38,838 bases of DNA from Hassallia byssoidea VB512170 (GTDB lineage Bacteria > Cyanobacteriota > Cyanobacteriia > Cyanobacteriales > Nostocaceae). Shown one piece after another: positions 25,899 through 34,402 of this stretch; the stretch's first letter is position 1, and each line of letters opens with the position of its first letter. Position numbers and translations under genes: made by a program. The notes below the pieces were generated by a model. That model was not told where the DNA came from. It did not search any database and worked only from the letters and a program-made list of their open reading frames with translations. Location of the stretch: positions 1-38,838 of the forward strand of contig NZ_JTCM02000025.1 in NCBI RefSeq assembly GCF_000817785.2, in the 5' to 3' direction.

Positions 25899-26441
25899 TT
25901 AGCTGATTTCAGTTTCACTAGCTGCATTTAAAAGTCCAGTAGCGACTTCAGCAGTTATGTCGCTTGCTACTTCCCCAGCAGCTTCACCAAGTATCTCTTC
26001 TGCTATATCACCAACTATTGCCGCAACTAAACCAATGCCAGGTATTGCCTCGATAGCCAGTCTGGTTCGCCTTTTGACTATCACCCTCACCACCACATTA
26101 CACAGCTTTTTTTCATTTGGCGACTCAAAAAACTCGGCTGTATCATTAATAGCGTTACTCACTGTTTTACCCATAGTTGATGCGGCTTCATGAGTAAATT
26201 CTGCGGTTCCATTAACTGCATTACCTAACGTTTCACCAACAGATAATACAGCTGTGCCACATAAATTGACTGTGCTAGTAGCAACTTGACTTATCGCTTC
26301 ACCCGTAACAGACATGTCTATGATGGCTTTTTCCCCAACCGATGACGCAACTTGTCCAACTGACTTTGCGGTTTGAACAGTTATACTGCCTACTGCTTCC
26401 TGTACGGACTCAACTGCTTTAGTGACTGATTGCCAATTCAT
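25899..26441 (-). CDS. Hypothetical Ala/Val-rich amphipathic protein with glycine-zipper segment
   Basis: 180 aa. The first 105 residues are repeats of short amphipathic stretches such as AVGSITVQTAKSVGQVASSV and VGETLGNAVNGTAEFTHEAA, with an 11-residue-like rhythm reminiscent of apolipoprotein or LEA-like helices. A basic patch VRVIVKRRTR follows, then a Gly/Ala-rich hydrophobic segment (IPGIGLVAAIVGDIAEEILGEAAG) that could insert into a membrane. No family is recognised. A 16-bp perfect palindrome lies about 100 bp upstream of the start. It sits between the RAYT/REP block and tRNA-Lys. Confidence 0.7.
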   Translation of the reverse strand: MNWQSVTKAVESVQEAVGSITVQTAKSVGQVASSVGEKAIIDMSVTGEAISQVATSTVNLCGTAVLSVGETLGNAVNGTAEFTHEAASTMGKTVSNAINDTAEFFESPNEKKLCNVVVRVIVKRRTRLAIEAIPGIGLVAAIVGDIAEEILGEAAGEVASDITAEVATGLLNAASETEIS

Positions 26442-26542
26442 AAAGTTGGTTATTGTAATAATTATTTAATAAATTTTATTGATGTATTGCTTAACTGTCA
26501 TTATTATTCTTAGCAAAACATCCAACCTTTAAAATTAAATCA

Positions 26543-26558
26543 ATTCACTTAAGTGAAT
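26543..26558. promoter_or_regulatory. Perfect 16-bp palindrome ATTCACTTAAGTGAAT
   Basis: ATTCACTT/AAGTGAAT has no spacer and lies about 100 bp upstream of the minus-strand gene ending at 25899. It is operator-like. No binding protein can be named. Confidence 0.4.
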
Positions 26559-26723
26559 GACATACGAAAATCCTAAAAACTATCTAATTAAAGTTACTGA
26601 AATTGAGGCAATGTAAAAATACATTTCCTCAATTCTTAAGCTATGCGAAATACTAAATTTCTCAAAAAAGCGGAAAAAATGCTGGCGTAAGACTCAAAGG
26701 TATGCTATTATTCATAATGGTGT

Positions 26724-26795
26724 GGGTGACTAGCTCAATGGTAGAGCATCAGACTCTTAATCTGCTGGTTCTGGGTTCGAGTCCCAGGTCACCCA
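26724..26795 (+). tRNA. tRNA-Lys (anticodon CUU)
   Basis: 72 nt that folds as a cloverleaf: acceptor GGGTGAC / GTCACCC, D-stem GCTC/GAGC, anticodon loop CTCTTAA (anticodon CTT), T-stem CTGGG/CCCAG with loop TTCGAGT, discriminator A. The 27-43 pair is a T/C mismatch. CCA is not encoded. TATGCTATTATTC just upstream is a possible -10 region. Confidence 0.95.
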
Positions 26796-26864
26796 TTGAA
26801 TGATGTACATTATTTTTCACAAGATAGCCTTTAAAGATGTTACAAAGGCAGTTTATAACCTATT

Positions 26865-27614
26865 TTATGGTTCAGGCGCAACCATATATTTTTCAATAAC
26901 TGTCTTCCAAACTAAATATGCCTGACCATTTAAATGTAGCCCATCCACTGTATATTGAGCATCTAATTGGTTTTCTGAGTCTAATAAAAGAGAAAATATA
27001 TCTATATATTCATAATTAAATTCTTTCGCTAAGTTTTTCAAGCCGGAATTAATTTTTAAGACGTTATTATTATCTTGCCAATATAGATAAACTTTATTGT
27101 TGACAGGTAAGACACTTTGCACAAATACTTTTGTTTTTGGTGTTTTTTCTTTCAAGTCACGTAAGATATTTTTATATTGTTCTAAAGTTGCTGTTACCGA
27201 TTTCCCATCATTGATTAAATCGTTAATACCTATCATTAAGAATATTTGTTTTGGTTTGGATTCTAATATGGTATTTAAACGATGTAATATTCTCTCTGTG
27301 GTATCACCAGAAATACCCCTATTTTTTACATTCAATCCTAATAACTCTGTCCATTCACCTTCATCGGTGATACTATCACCCAACATAATGATATCCGATT
27401 CAGATAATGGTAGTTTTTCAAATTGGCTTTTTTTATGCCAATAGTAAGGCGGATAGTCAAAATGTTTACTCTTATTCTCGGGCAAAATATGCAAGACTTT
27501 ATTAAATAAATATGACAAACCACCTTTTTTGGCAATAAATAAAGCGATAGCGATAAAAAATAAAATATTGAAAATACAGGAAAGTAGTAAGAAATTTTGA
27601 GTTTGATTAATCAT
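26865..27614 (-). CDS. SGNH/GDSL-family hydrolase, membrane-anchored
   Basis: 249 aa. An N-terminal membrane segment (about 8-28) is followed by an SGNH hydrolase domain: block I IIMLGDSITDEGEW with the nucleophile Ser, block II NRGISGDTTERIL, block III MIGINDLINDG and block V YTVDGLHLNGQAYLVW with the catalytic Asp-His. It is a complete catalytic set, so an active esterase or acyl hydrolase is likely; the substrate is unknown. It is 29 bp downstream of miaA on the same strand, probably co-transcribed. Confidence 0.9.
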   Translation of the reverse strand: MINQTQNFLLLSCIFNILFFIAIALFIAKKGGLSYLFNKVLHILPENKSKHFDYPPYYWHKKSQFEKLPLSESDIIMLGDSITDEGEWTELLGLNVKNRGISGDTTERILHRLNTILESKPKQIFLMIGINDLINDGKSVTATLEQYKNILRDLKEKTPKTKVFVQSVLPVNNKVYLYWQDNNNVLKINSGLKNLAKEFNYEYIDIFSLLLDSENQLDAQYTVDGLHLNGQAYLVWKTVIEKYMVAPEP

Positions 27615-27643
27615 ATTTTTAAATTAAATATTAAATATTTAGC

Positions 27644-28549
27644 TTATTGTTGAGAATTCGTTAAAAAAAGCTGCACTCGCTGCCATACTTGTTCTAATAA
27701 ATTAGGATTATCTGCATCAAACCACTCAATCTGTGGAGATACCTGAAACCATGTGCGTTGACGTTTGGCAAATTGTCGCGTATGCAAAATTGTTAATTCT
27801 TGAGCTTTATCTAAAGATATCTCATCTGCTAAATATTCTTTTATTTCTTGATATCCTAATGTATTTAACAAAGATAAGTCAGCACCATATTTCTGACAAA
27901 GATATTCTACTTCAGCTACTAAGCCATTTGCGATCATTTGCTCTGTGCGCTTTGCAATACGCTGGGTTAAGTGGTGAGAATCGCAATTTAAACCAATTTG
28001 CAAAATTGGATAATTTGGTGGATTCTCTCCTTGCTGTTCGGAAATAGGGCGACCAGTGACATAAAATACCTCTAATGCTCTTAAGGTTCGCACTGGATCG
28101 TTAGGGTGAATTTTTTGTGCTGCAACTGGATCAACTTGTTGCAACATGATGTAGAGTTGCATTTGACCGAAAGATTCGAGATGCGATCGCAATTCTTTCT
28201 GCGGTGCAACTCTGGGAATTTTCATTCCTTGTACAATAGAACGTATATATAAACCGGTACCACCAACTAGCAATAGTGGACGAAGATCAAAAGAAGCAAT
28301 TAAGGCTTGTGCTTGCTGTTGGTAATCTGCTACCGTCATTATGTCTGTGGGAGCGCAAATATCTATTAAATAGTGTGACACCAACTTTTGTTCAGCCGTT
28401 GTTGGTTTAGCCGTACCAATATCAAACTCGCGGTACACTTGACGAGAATCTGCACTCAAAATTACAGAATTCAACTTTCTTGCCAAAGATAACGCTAACC
28501 CCGATTTACCTGTCGCCGTCGCTCCACAAATTACAATTAGTTTGGTCAT
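27644..28549 (-). CDS. miaA: tRNA dimethylallyltransferase MiaA
   Basis: 301 aa. It adds the dimethylallyl group to A37 of tRNAs that read UNN codons. The P-loop is GATATGKSGLA (about 9-19), followed by ILSADSRQVYREFDIGTAKP, the dimethylallyl diphosphate/tRNA-binding region LLVGGTGLYIRSIVQG, and RQFAKRQRTWFQ near the C-terminus. It is full length. It is upstream of the SGNH hydrolase gene. The start ATG directly abuts an upstream repeat block. Confidence 0.96.
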   Translation of the reverse strand: MTKLIVICGATATGKSGLALSLARKLNSVILSADSRQVYREFDIGTAKPTTAEQKLVSHYLIDICAPTDIMTVADYQQQAQALIASFDLRPLLLVGGTGLYIRSIVQGMKIPRVAPQKELRSHLESFGQMQLYIMLQQVDPVAAQKIHPNDPVRTLRALEVFYVTGRPISEQQGENPPNYPILQIGLNCDSHHLTQRIAKRTEQMIANGLVAEVEYLCQKYGADLSLLNTLGYQEIKEYLADEISLDKAQELTILHTRQFAKRQRTWFQVSPQIEWFDADNPNLLEQVWQRVQLFLTNSQQ

Positions 28550-28555
28550 TGGTCA

Positions 28556-28758
28556 AAGTAGGTCATTGGGCATTGGTAATTGGTTCGCCAGTGCGTTGGG
28601 GAGGCAGTGCGTTGGACGGGTTTCCCGGCTTGAAGCATCTGCCGTCGGGTCTCCCGACTTGAAGCACCTGGCGAACCCCGAAGGGGTAATGGGGAATTGG
28701 GCATTGGCATTGGGCTAGCGGGCAAGCGGGCAAGCGGGCTAGCGGGCAATTTCAGGAG
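28556..28758. repeat. Nested palindromes and STRRs upstream of miaA
   Basis: A GGTTCGCCAG / CTGGCGAACC 10-bp outer stem (about 28581-28677) encloses GGAGGCAGTGCG and GCATCTGCCGTC motifs that also occur at 1768-1860. It is flanked by GGGCATTGG-type heptamers. The end of the block is a GCGGGCAA/GCGGGCTA tandem (about 28717-28748). Confidence 0.7.
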
Positions 28759-28868
28759 GGGAAAAGGGAAAAGGGACTCATGGCAAGAAAGAAGAAATAT
28801 TTCCCCCCTGCCTAAGAAAGCCCCCCCTGCCCCCCTCTTCCACTTCCCCCCTCTCTAGCAAGGCTTTT
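28759..28868. other. Low-complexity purine then pyrimidine tract
   Basis: GGGGAAAAGGGAAAAGGGA is followed by runs of CCCCCC with CTGCC. No gene is seen. Confidence 0.4.
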
Positions 28869-28870
28869 AT

Positions 28871-28885
28871 GCTAGAATTTTGGAG
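28871..28885 (+). promoter_or_regulatory. Distal gyrB promoter-like motif
   Basis: GCTAGAATTTTGGAG contains TAGAAT, close to a -10 TATAAT. The same block, with its upstream CTTTT(A/G)TG, recurs 210 bp downstream. It may be one of two tandem gyrB promoters. Confidence 0.4.
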
Positions 28886-29080
28886 CCTTTTCGCTTCTTT
28901 TTCGGCTAATGTAATTTTGGCACAAGCGATACTCACTCTTCAGACTTGCTGCGCGATGCTCATCACATCGATAATATATTAATCGCACTCAAAGCCAATC
29001 CATCAAGTAAACCAAGCCAGCTACATCCCCTATATAAACTTATCATCTAATTGCCCTACAGTCGCCTCCAACCCTTTTGT

Positions 29081-29095
29081 GTTAGAATTTTGGAG
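29081..29095 (+). promoter_or_regulatory. Proximal gyrB promoter-like motif
   Basis: GTTAGAATTTTGGAG lies about 60 nt before the gyrB ATG. It matches the distal motif at 13 of 15 positions or better. A promoter role is inferred from the TAGAAT core and the duplication. Confidence 0.45.
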
Positions 29096-29152
29096 TGATT
29101 TGACTTTATTTGTATTTTAACGAGTTCACCCCCACGAATCAGGAGAAATTTC

Positions 29153-32100
29153 ATGACGAGCAGTTACAGTGCCGATCAGATTCAAGTTCTGGAAGGTCTG
29201 GAACCCGTCCGCAAACGACCGGGGATGTACATCGGCACCACTGGTCCAAAGGGACTTCATCATCTAGTTTACGAGGTGGTGGACAATTCCGTTGATGAGG
29301 CTTTGGCTGGGTACTGTACCCATGTGGAGGTGGAAATCAATGCCGATGGTTCTGTAACGGTAACAGACGACGGTCGCGGTATTCCCACCGATACTGTCTC
29401 TAAGACGGGAAAATCAGCACTAGAAACGGTGATGACGGTACTCCACGCTGGAGGTAAATTTGGCGGCGGTGGTTACAAAGTTTCTGGGGGATTGCACGGA
29501 GTTGGTATTTCTGTTGTCAACGCTCTATCTGAGATGGTTGAAGTTACAGTTTGGCGAGATAAAAAAGTCCATGTCCAACGCTTTGAACGCGGTATTCCGG
29601 TTACTGAAATGAAAGTGAAGCCGTTGAAAGAAGCAAGAACCGGAACTTCTATCACCTTCAAGCCAGATGAGCAAATCTTCACTACGGGTATTGAGTTTGA
29701 TTACATCACTTTAGCAGGTCGTCTGCGGGAATTGGCATATCTGAATGCCGGTGTGAAAATTATCTTCACCGACAACCGTTTAGAATTACTTAAAAGCGAT
29801 ACCCCCAAGGTAGAAACGTATGAGTATAAGGGCGGTATCAAAGAGTATATTGCCTACATCAACCGCGAGAAGCAGCCACTACATGAAGAAATTATTTTTG
29901 TGCAGGGGGAACGTAACAACGTGCAAGTTGAAGTGGCTTTGCAGTGGTGTACGGATGCTTATACGGATAACTTGTTAGGATTTGCGAATAATATTCGCAC
30001 GGTAGATGGTGGTACGCACCTAGAGGGTTTGAAGACGGTTCTGACACGCACCTTGAATGCGATCGCCCGCAAGCGCAATAAAATTAAAGACAACGAACCA
30101 AACCTCAGCGGTGAACACGTCCGTGAAGGTTTAACAGCGGTAATTTCCGTCAAAGTCCCCGAACCGGAATTTGAAGGACAAACTAAAACCAAACTCGGTA
30201 ACACCGAAGTCCGGGGAATTGTCGATTCTTTAGTTGGTGAAGTTCTCACCGAGTACTTAGAATTTCGCCCTGGTGTTGCCGATGCTGTTTTAGATAAAGC
30301 CATTCAAGCTTTCAAAGCCGCTGAAGCCGCACGTCATGCACGAGAGTTAGTCCGCCGCAAATCAGTACTGGAATCGTCGCCATTACCCGGTAAATTGGCA
30401 GATTGTAGCTCCAGAGATCCCGGTGAATCGGAGATTTTCATCGTCGAAGGCGATTCAGCGGGTGGTTGCTTCTTTTTATACACAAATATTTTACTTACTG
30501 ATGGACGTGTACTGACGCTAAAAGAGATTATAGACGAGCAAGAACAAGGTAAAGAGAACTTCTGTTACACCATTAGGGAGAGTGGCAACATAGGTGTAGA
30601 ACGTATTATTAATGCCAGACGAACCAAGGAAAATGCGGAAGTTGTGAAACTGACCTTGGACAACGGCGAAACAATTATCTGCACGCCAGATCATCCCTTT
30701 ATGTTGCGAGATGGTAGTTATAAAGCAGCAGAATTACTGACTCCCGAAGATTCGCTGATGCCCATACATCGCAAGCTCTCCCAGAAAAATGAACGAGGAA
30801 CTGGGCTGAATGGCTACGAAATGGTTTGGAATCCATTGAAAGATACATGGATTTATACGCATTTATTAGCAGATTTCTATAACCTTGAGCATGGTGTTTA
30901 TCAGTCTTTAGGTAGATGTCATCGTCATCATGTCGATTTCAACAAACTGAACAACAATCCGACAAACATCAAGCAAATGTCGCCGGAAGCGCACTTAGAA
31001 CTGCATCGGCAAAACTTGGAAAAGACATTACATCGACCAGATGTAATTGAAAAGAGCCGCCAAATTCATCAAAGTGAAGAATTTCGCGCTTTTATGAGCG
31101 AACGGATGCAGCAAGAGCAAACGCGGCAAATTCTCTCAGAACAAGCGAAAGCGCAGTGGGAAGATGAAGTCTACAAGGCTTATATGCTTGCTAAATGGCG
31201 TGAATTTTATGAAAGTAATGAGACTTATCGGCAAGAAAATAGCGAGCAACTCAATCGAGCGCAACAAGAGTATTGGAGTGATGAAGCAAATCGTCTAACT
31301 CAATCTCAACGAGTGCGCGAGTACTTTGAAAATAATCCGCAAGCGCGGAAGGTGCTTTCAGAATTAGCGAAAAAACAATGGGAAGACAAAGATTTATTAG
31401 ATTGGCGTCGAGAAAAAACCAAGGAACAATGGACGTGGGAATTTCGCGAACAACGTCGTGAAGCGTTAGAGAAAACCTACTATTTCAAAACGATCGCCGC
31501 TTTGAAGGAAGTTGAATTGCAAATCGGCTGCTTGGATTTAGAAGTTTATCGGTGTTATCGCAAGCATACACGCGACAAATCTATGCTGCGTTGGGAGACT
31601 TTTTGCGTTGGCGAAGCCTGCGCTCCGCGCACTCGATATTTTCATGGTAATCGCAGCCGAGCGCGTGAAGCTGTGAAAAACTACAACCATCGCGTTGTTT
31701 CTATTGATCGCTTGGAAGAAAGAATGGATGTTTACGATATCGAAGTTCCTAACTCTCACAACTTTGCTTTGGCAAGTGGTGTGTTTGTGCATAACAGCGC
31801 TAAACAAGGACGCGATCGCCGAACTCAAGCCATCCTTCCCCTACGCGGTAAAATCCTGAATATCGAAAAAACCGACGATGCCAAAATCTACAAAAACAAC
31901 GAAGTTCAATCGTTGATTACGGCGCTTGGTTTGGGTGTAAAAGGTGATGAATTCGACTCTAGCCAACTGCGTTATCACCGCATAGTCATCATGACAGACG
32001 CTGACGTAGATGGAGCGCACATCCGAACACTGTTGTTAACTTTCTTTTATCGGTATCAGCGATCGCTTATCGAACAGGGTTTCATATATATTGCTTGTCC

Positions 32101-32419
32101 GCCACTATATAAAGTAGAGCGAGGACGCAATTATTACTACTGTTATAGCGATCGCGAACTGCAACAGCGCATAGCTGAGTTTCCCGAAAATGCCAACTAC
32201 ACTATCCAACGGTTCAAAGGTTTGGGGGAAATGATGCCAGAACAACTCTGGACAACAACAATGAACCCAGAAACCCGCACCTTCAAACAAGTGGAAATTG
32301 AGGATGCAGCCGAAGCCGATCGCATTTTCACTATTTTAATGGGCGATCGCGTCGCACCGAGACGCGAATTCATTGAAACCTACGGTTCTAAACTTGACCT
32401 CACAGATTTAGATATCTAA
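29153..32419 (+). CDS. gyrB: DNA gyrase subunit B with in-frame intein
   Basis: 1088-codon precursor; spliced GyrB is 645 aa. AGGAGA lies 7 nt before the ATG. The GHKL ATPase has EVVDNSVDEALAGY, DDGRGIPTD and GGLHGVGISVVNALS. The transducer domain contains the expected EHVREGLTAVISVK. The TOPRIM acidic motif VEGDSAGG (431-438) is split by the intein from SAKQGRDRRTQ; the DxD follows at MTDADVDGAHI. QRFKGLGEMMPEQLWTTTM is the gyrase C-terminal block. Because the intein splits the TOPRIM domain, splicing should be essential for activity. It is convergent with ackA, with a 39-bp gap. The matching GyrA-family gene is 20 kb away. Confidence 0.97.
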   Translation: MTSSYSADQIQVLEGLEPVRKRPGMYIGTTGPKGLHHLVYEVVDNSVDEALAGYCTHVEVEINADGSVTVTDDGRGIPTDTVSKTGKSALETVMTVLHAGGKFGGGGYKVSGGLHGVGISVVNALSEMVEVTVWRDKKVHVQRFERGIPVTEMKVKPLKEARTGTSITFKPDEQIFTTGIEFDYITLAGRLRELAYLNAGVKIIFTDNRLELLKSDTPKVETYEYKGGIKEYIAYINREKQPLHEEIIFVQGERNNVQVEVALQWCTDAYTDNLLGFANNIRTVDGGTHLEGLKTVLTRTLNAIARKRNKIKDNEPNLSGEHVREGLTAVISVKVPEPEFEGQTKTKLGNTEVRGIVDSLVGEVLTEYLEFRPGVADAVLDKAIQAFKAAEAARHARELVRRKSVLESSPLPGKLADCSSRDPGESEIFIVEGDSAGGCFFLYTNILLTDGRVLTLKEIIDEQEQGKENFCYTIRESGNIGVERIINARRTKENAEVVKLTLDNGETIICTPDHPFMLRDGSYKAAELLTPEDSLMPIHRKLSQKNERGTGLNGYEMVWNPLKDTWIYTHLLADFYNLEHGVYQSLGRCHRHHVDFNKLNNNPTNIKQMSPEAHLELHRQNLEKTLHRPDVIEKSRQIHQSEEFRAFMSERMQQEQTRQILSEQAKAQWEDEVYKAYMLAKWREFYESNETYRQENSEQLNRAQQEYWSDEANRLTQSQRVREYFENNPQARKVLSELAKKQWEDKDLLDWRREKTKEQWTWEFREQRREALEKTYYFKTIAALKEVELQIGCLDLEVYRCYRKHTRDKSMLRWETFCVGEACAPRTRYFHGNRSRAREAVKNYNHRVVSIDRLEERMDVYDIEVPNSHNFALASGVFVHNSAKQGRDRRTQAILPLRGKILNIEKTDDAKIYKNNEVQSLITALGLGVKGDEFDSSQLRYHRIVIMTDADVDGAHIRTLLLTFFYRYQRSLIEQGFIYIACPPLYKVERGRNYYYCYSDRELQQRIAEFPENANYTIQRFKGLGEMMPEQLWTTTMNPETRTFKQVEIEDAAEADRIFTILMGDRVAPRREFIETYGSKLDLTDLDI
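30467..31795 (+). other. GyrB intein with HNH-type endonuclease domain (443 aa)
   Basis: It begins at Cys439 (CFFLYTNILLTDGRVLTLKE) and ends with His-Asn (ASGVFVHN) before extein Ser. Block B is ICTPDHPFMLRDG and block F is MDVYDIEVPNSHNF, so the splicing residues are all present. The insert is not a LAGLIDADG type: RCHRHHVDFNKLNNNPTNIK looks like an HNH nuclease core. A long helical region follows with repeats of the form (A/S)(K/E)xxWxD (AKAQWEDEVYKA, AKKQWEDKDLLD), perhaps modular DNA-binding. The insertion site after GDSAGG is a known GyrB intein site. Confidence 0.9.
31605..31635. repeat. Palindromic repeat inside the intein coding sequence
   Basis: GCGTTGGCGAAGCCTGCGCT followed by CCGCGCACTCG; the core TGCGC-TCC-GCGCA is palindromic. 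It resembles GC-rich repeats scattered in cyanobacterial genomes and reads VGEACAPRTR in frame, just before splicing block F. Confidence 0.5.
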
Positions 32420-32458
32420 AAAGTGTGAAGGGTAAGGATTAAGAATGAGTAACTTCTT

Positions 32459-33679
32459 TTACCTTGAGATGAGGTGTTGCCAAGTCCAAGTCGCGATCGC
32501 CCAATCTTCTTGAGTATGTATCACAAGTACCCGCACACCCGATTCAGTGGTAGCAATATCCTCATCAACAGGTTTGCGGGTATTTTTTTCCGGGTCAATT
32601 TTCATACCCAAAAATCCAAAGGCATCACAAGCAGCTTGGCGAATTGCTGGAGAATTTTCACCAACGCCGGCGGTAAACACCAAAACATCTAATCCCCCCA
32701 GACTGGCAAGCATCGCCCCAATCCCAGAACGCAAGCGATGTACGTACATATCCCAAGCAAGTTGAGCGCGATAATTGCCTTGGGCGATCGCCTCCATAAC
32801 TTGCGGCAAATCGCTGGATACACCCGAAATTCCACGTAAGCCAGAAGCTTTATTTAAGACATAATCTAAGCGCTCGGCTGAGTAATTTGATTGCCGCAAC
32901 AGATGAATCAAAATGCCCGGATCGACCGAACCAGAACGGCTGCCCATCATCAATCCATCTAAGGGCGTGAATCCCATTGTCGTGTCAACACTGCGACCGT
33001 TTTTAATCGCCGCCAAAGAGCAACCATTGCCTAAATGACAGGTGATTATCCGTAAAGAAGCTAAATCTCGACCAAGAATTTGAGCCGCACGTTTAGAGCA
33101 GTATTCGTGACTGATACCATGAAAGCCGTAGCGACGGATACCTTGTTCTATCCATTCGTAGGGACCGGGATAAATTGCTGCTGCATCGGGGATATGCGAA
33201 TGAAAACCCGTATCAAAAACTGCCACTTGGGGTATATTTCCCAAGCTTTTCTCAATCGCTGCAATTCCTTCCAAAGCGGCTGGATTATGTGCTGGAGCTA
33301 AGTTAGAAAGACGAGCGATCGCCTTTTTCACCTCATCAGTAATTACCACACTAGCACGGTAATCTTGCCCACCATGTACCACACGATGTCCCACCCCGTC
33401 GATTTCTGAAAGCTGACTAATCACCTTCGTGGAACCGCGAGTCAAGGTATGAAGCATATAAGCGACGTGTGCCGGTCGGGAATCAGCGTAGATTTCTTCC
33501 TCCAGCACCCCACCCGTAGCTGATTTCACCTTGATTTCTGCCACACCGCGATCTTGAGTCCATTTAACTTTACCTTCCCACAGCGGTTGAAGTGGTTCTG
33601 TGGGCAAAGCTGATTCTGTGATTTCATACAAACAACTCTTTTGGCTGCTAGATCCGGCATTCAGTACCAATATTTTCAT
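32459..33679 (-). CDS. ackA: Acetate kinase
   Basis: 406 aa. It interconverts acetate + ATP with acetyl phosphate + ADP. The N-terminal MKILVLNAGSSSQKSCLYEI contains the phosphate-loop NAGSSS. GHRVVHGG, VAVFDTGFHSHIP, YRRYGFHGISHEY-type residues (RYGFHGISHEYCSKRA), CHLGNGCSLAAI and MGSRSGSVDPGIL are all intact, as is FTAGVGENS near the C-terminus. It is full length. No pta gene is adjacent. It is convergent with gyrB and divergent from the P-loop kinase gene. Confidence 0.96.
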   Translation of the reverse strand: MKILVLNAGSSSQKSCLYEITESALPTEPLQPLWEGKVKWTQDRGVAEIKVKSATGGVLEEEIYADSRPAHVAYMLHTLTRGSTKVISQLSEIDGVGHRVVHGGQDYRASVVITDEVKKAIARLSNLAPAHNPAALEGIAAIEKSLGNIPQVAVFDTGFHSHIPDAAAIYPGPYEWIEQGIRRYGFHGISHEYCSKRAAQILGRDLASLRIITCHLGNGCSLAAIKNGRSVDTTMGFTPLDGLMMGSRSGSVDPGILIHLLRQSNYSAERLDYVLNKASGLRGISGVSSDLPQVMEAIAQGNYRAQLAWDMYVHRLRSGIGAMLASLGGLDVLVFTAGVGENSPAIRQAACDAFGFLGMKIDPEKNTRKPVDEDIATTESGVRVLVIHTQEDWAIATWTWQHLISR

Positions 33680-33803
33680 CGCTTTTTATTGCCAGCAAGT
33701 TTTGTGAGCTATGATTCGCTAACTGCTTGAGAAAGTCTCTGTTAAAAGTTTAGTCAAAGGCTAAAGATAAAAGCTATGAAGAAGCAATAAAAGGAGAGTG
33801 GCG

Positions 33804-34325
33804 ATGAAAAAAGTAGCGGTGTTTGGCAATGCTGGAGGCGGTAAATCAACTCTAAGCAAGAGATTATCCCAAATCACGGGTTTGCCACTTCACGTCTTGG
33901 ACAAGGTTAAATATCAATCAGGGGGTACGGAGGTTCCCCCTGAAGACTATAAGCGTGCCCATCAGCAAATTTTGGCTACTGACCGATGGATTATCGACGG
34001 GTTTGGTTGCATGGAAACCCTCTGGCTACGCCTGGACGAGGCGGATAGTCTGGTTTATGTGGATTTACCGCTATATGTTCATTTCTGGTGGGTAACTAAA
34101 CGACTAATCACAGGTTACTTTAAACCACCAGTAGGCTGGCACTCCAACAGTCCAATATTAAAGAGTTCGATTAATAGTTACCGTGTGCTTTGGTTATGTC
34201 ACAAATATTTGACACCAAAATATCGTGAGTATATCGAGCAGGCTCAAAGCATCAAAAGTGTTTATCACATTCGATCAACTAAACAGATTTCGCAATTTTT
34301 TGAATTAATTAATGCAGGAGACTAA
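33804..34325 (+). CDS. Small P-loop kinase, topology-modulation (FlaR)-like
   Basis: 173 aa from ATG 33804; AGGAG lies 7 nt upstream, which decides against the GTG at 33798. The Walker A is GNAGGGKST (8-16), then LPLHVLDKVKYQSGG and TDRWIIDGFGCMETLWLRLD, the hallmark of adenylate-kinase-like FlaR/topology-modulation P-loop proteins. SLVYVDLPLYVHFWWVTKR follows as the Walker B/lid region. The family's biochemical role is not settled. It is the only plus-strand gene in this carbon-metabolism stretch. Confidence 0.82.
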   Translation: MKKVAVFGNAGGGKSTLSKRLSQITGLPLHVLDKVKYQSGGTEVPPEDYKRAHQQILATDRWIIDGFGCMETLWLRLDEADSLVYVDLPLYVHFWWVTKRLITGYFKPPVGWHSNSPILKSSINSYRVLWLCHKYLTPKYREYIEQAQSIKSVYHIRSTKQISQFFELINAGD

Positions 34326-34360
34326 CTTTAACGATGGTGCATTAGCAAATACGTTTGTTT

Positions 34361-34391
34361 CCTCGTTCCTTGCCTCTGGCAAGGAACGAGG
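34361..34391. repeat. REP-type perfect palindrome between convergent genes
   Basis: CCTCGTTCCTTGCC-TCT-GGCAAGGAACGAGG is a 14-bp perfect stem with a 3-nt loop. It sits between the convergent P-loop kinase and tal genes and may block read-through from both sides, although no T-run is present. Its stem differs from the RAYT-flanking REPs but remains paired. Confidence 0.75.
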
Positions 34392-34402
34392 GGAGGGATA
34401 TG

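Noticed and set aside
28480-28749. Short frames upstream of miaA
   Set aside because: They translate the nested palindromes and GCGGGCAA tandem; no independent support.
33925-33948. GGGGG...CCCCC palindrome in the P-loop kinase gene as a repeat insertion
   Set aside because: The residues it encodes (SGGTEVPPED) fit the normal length of the family at this position, so no insertion is supported.
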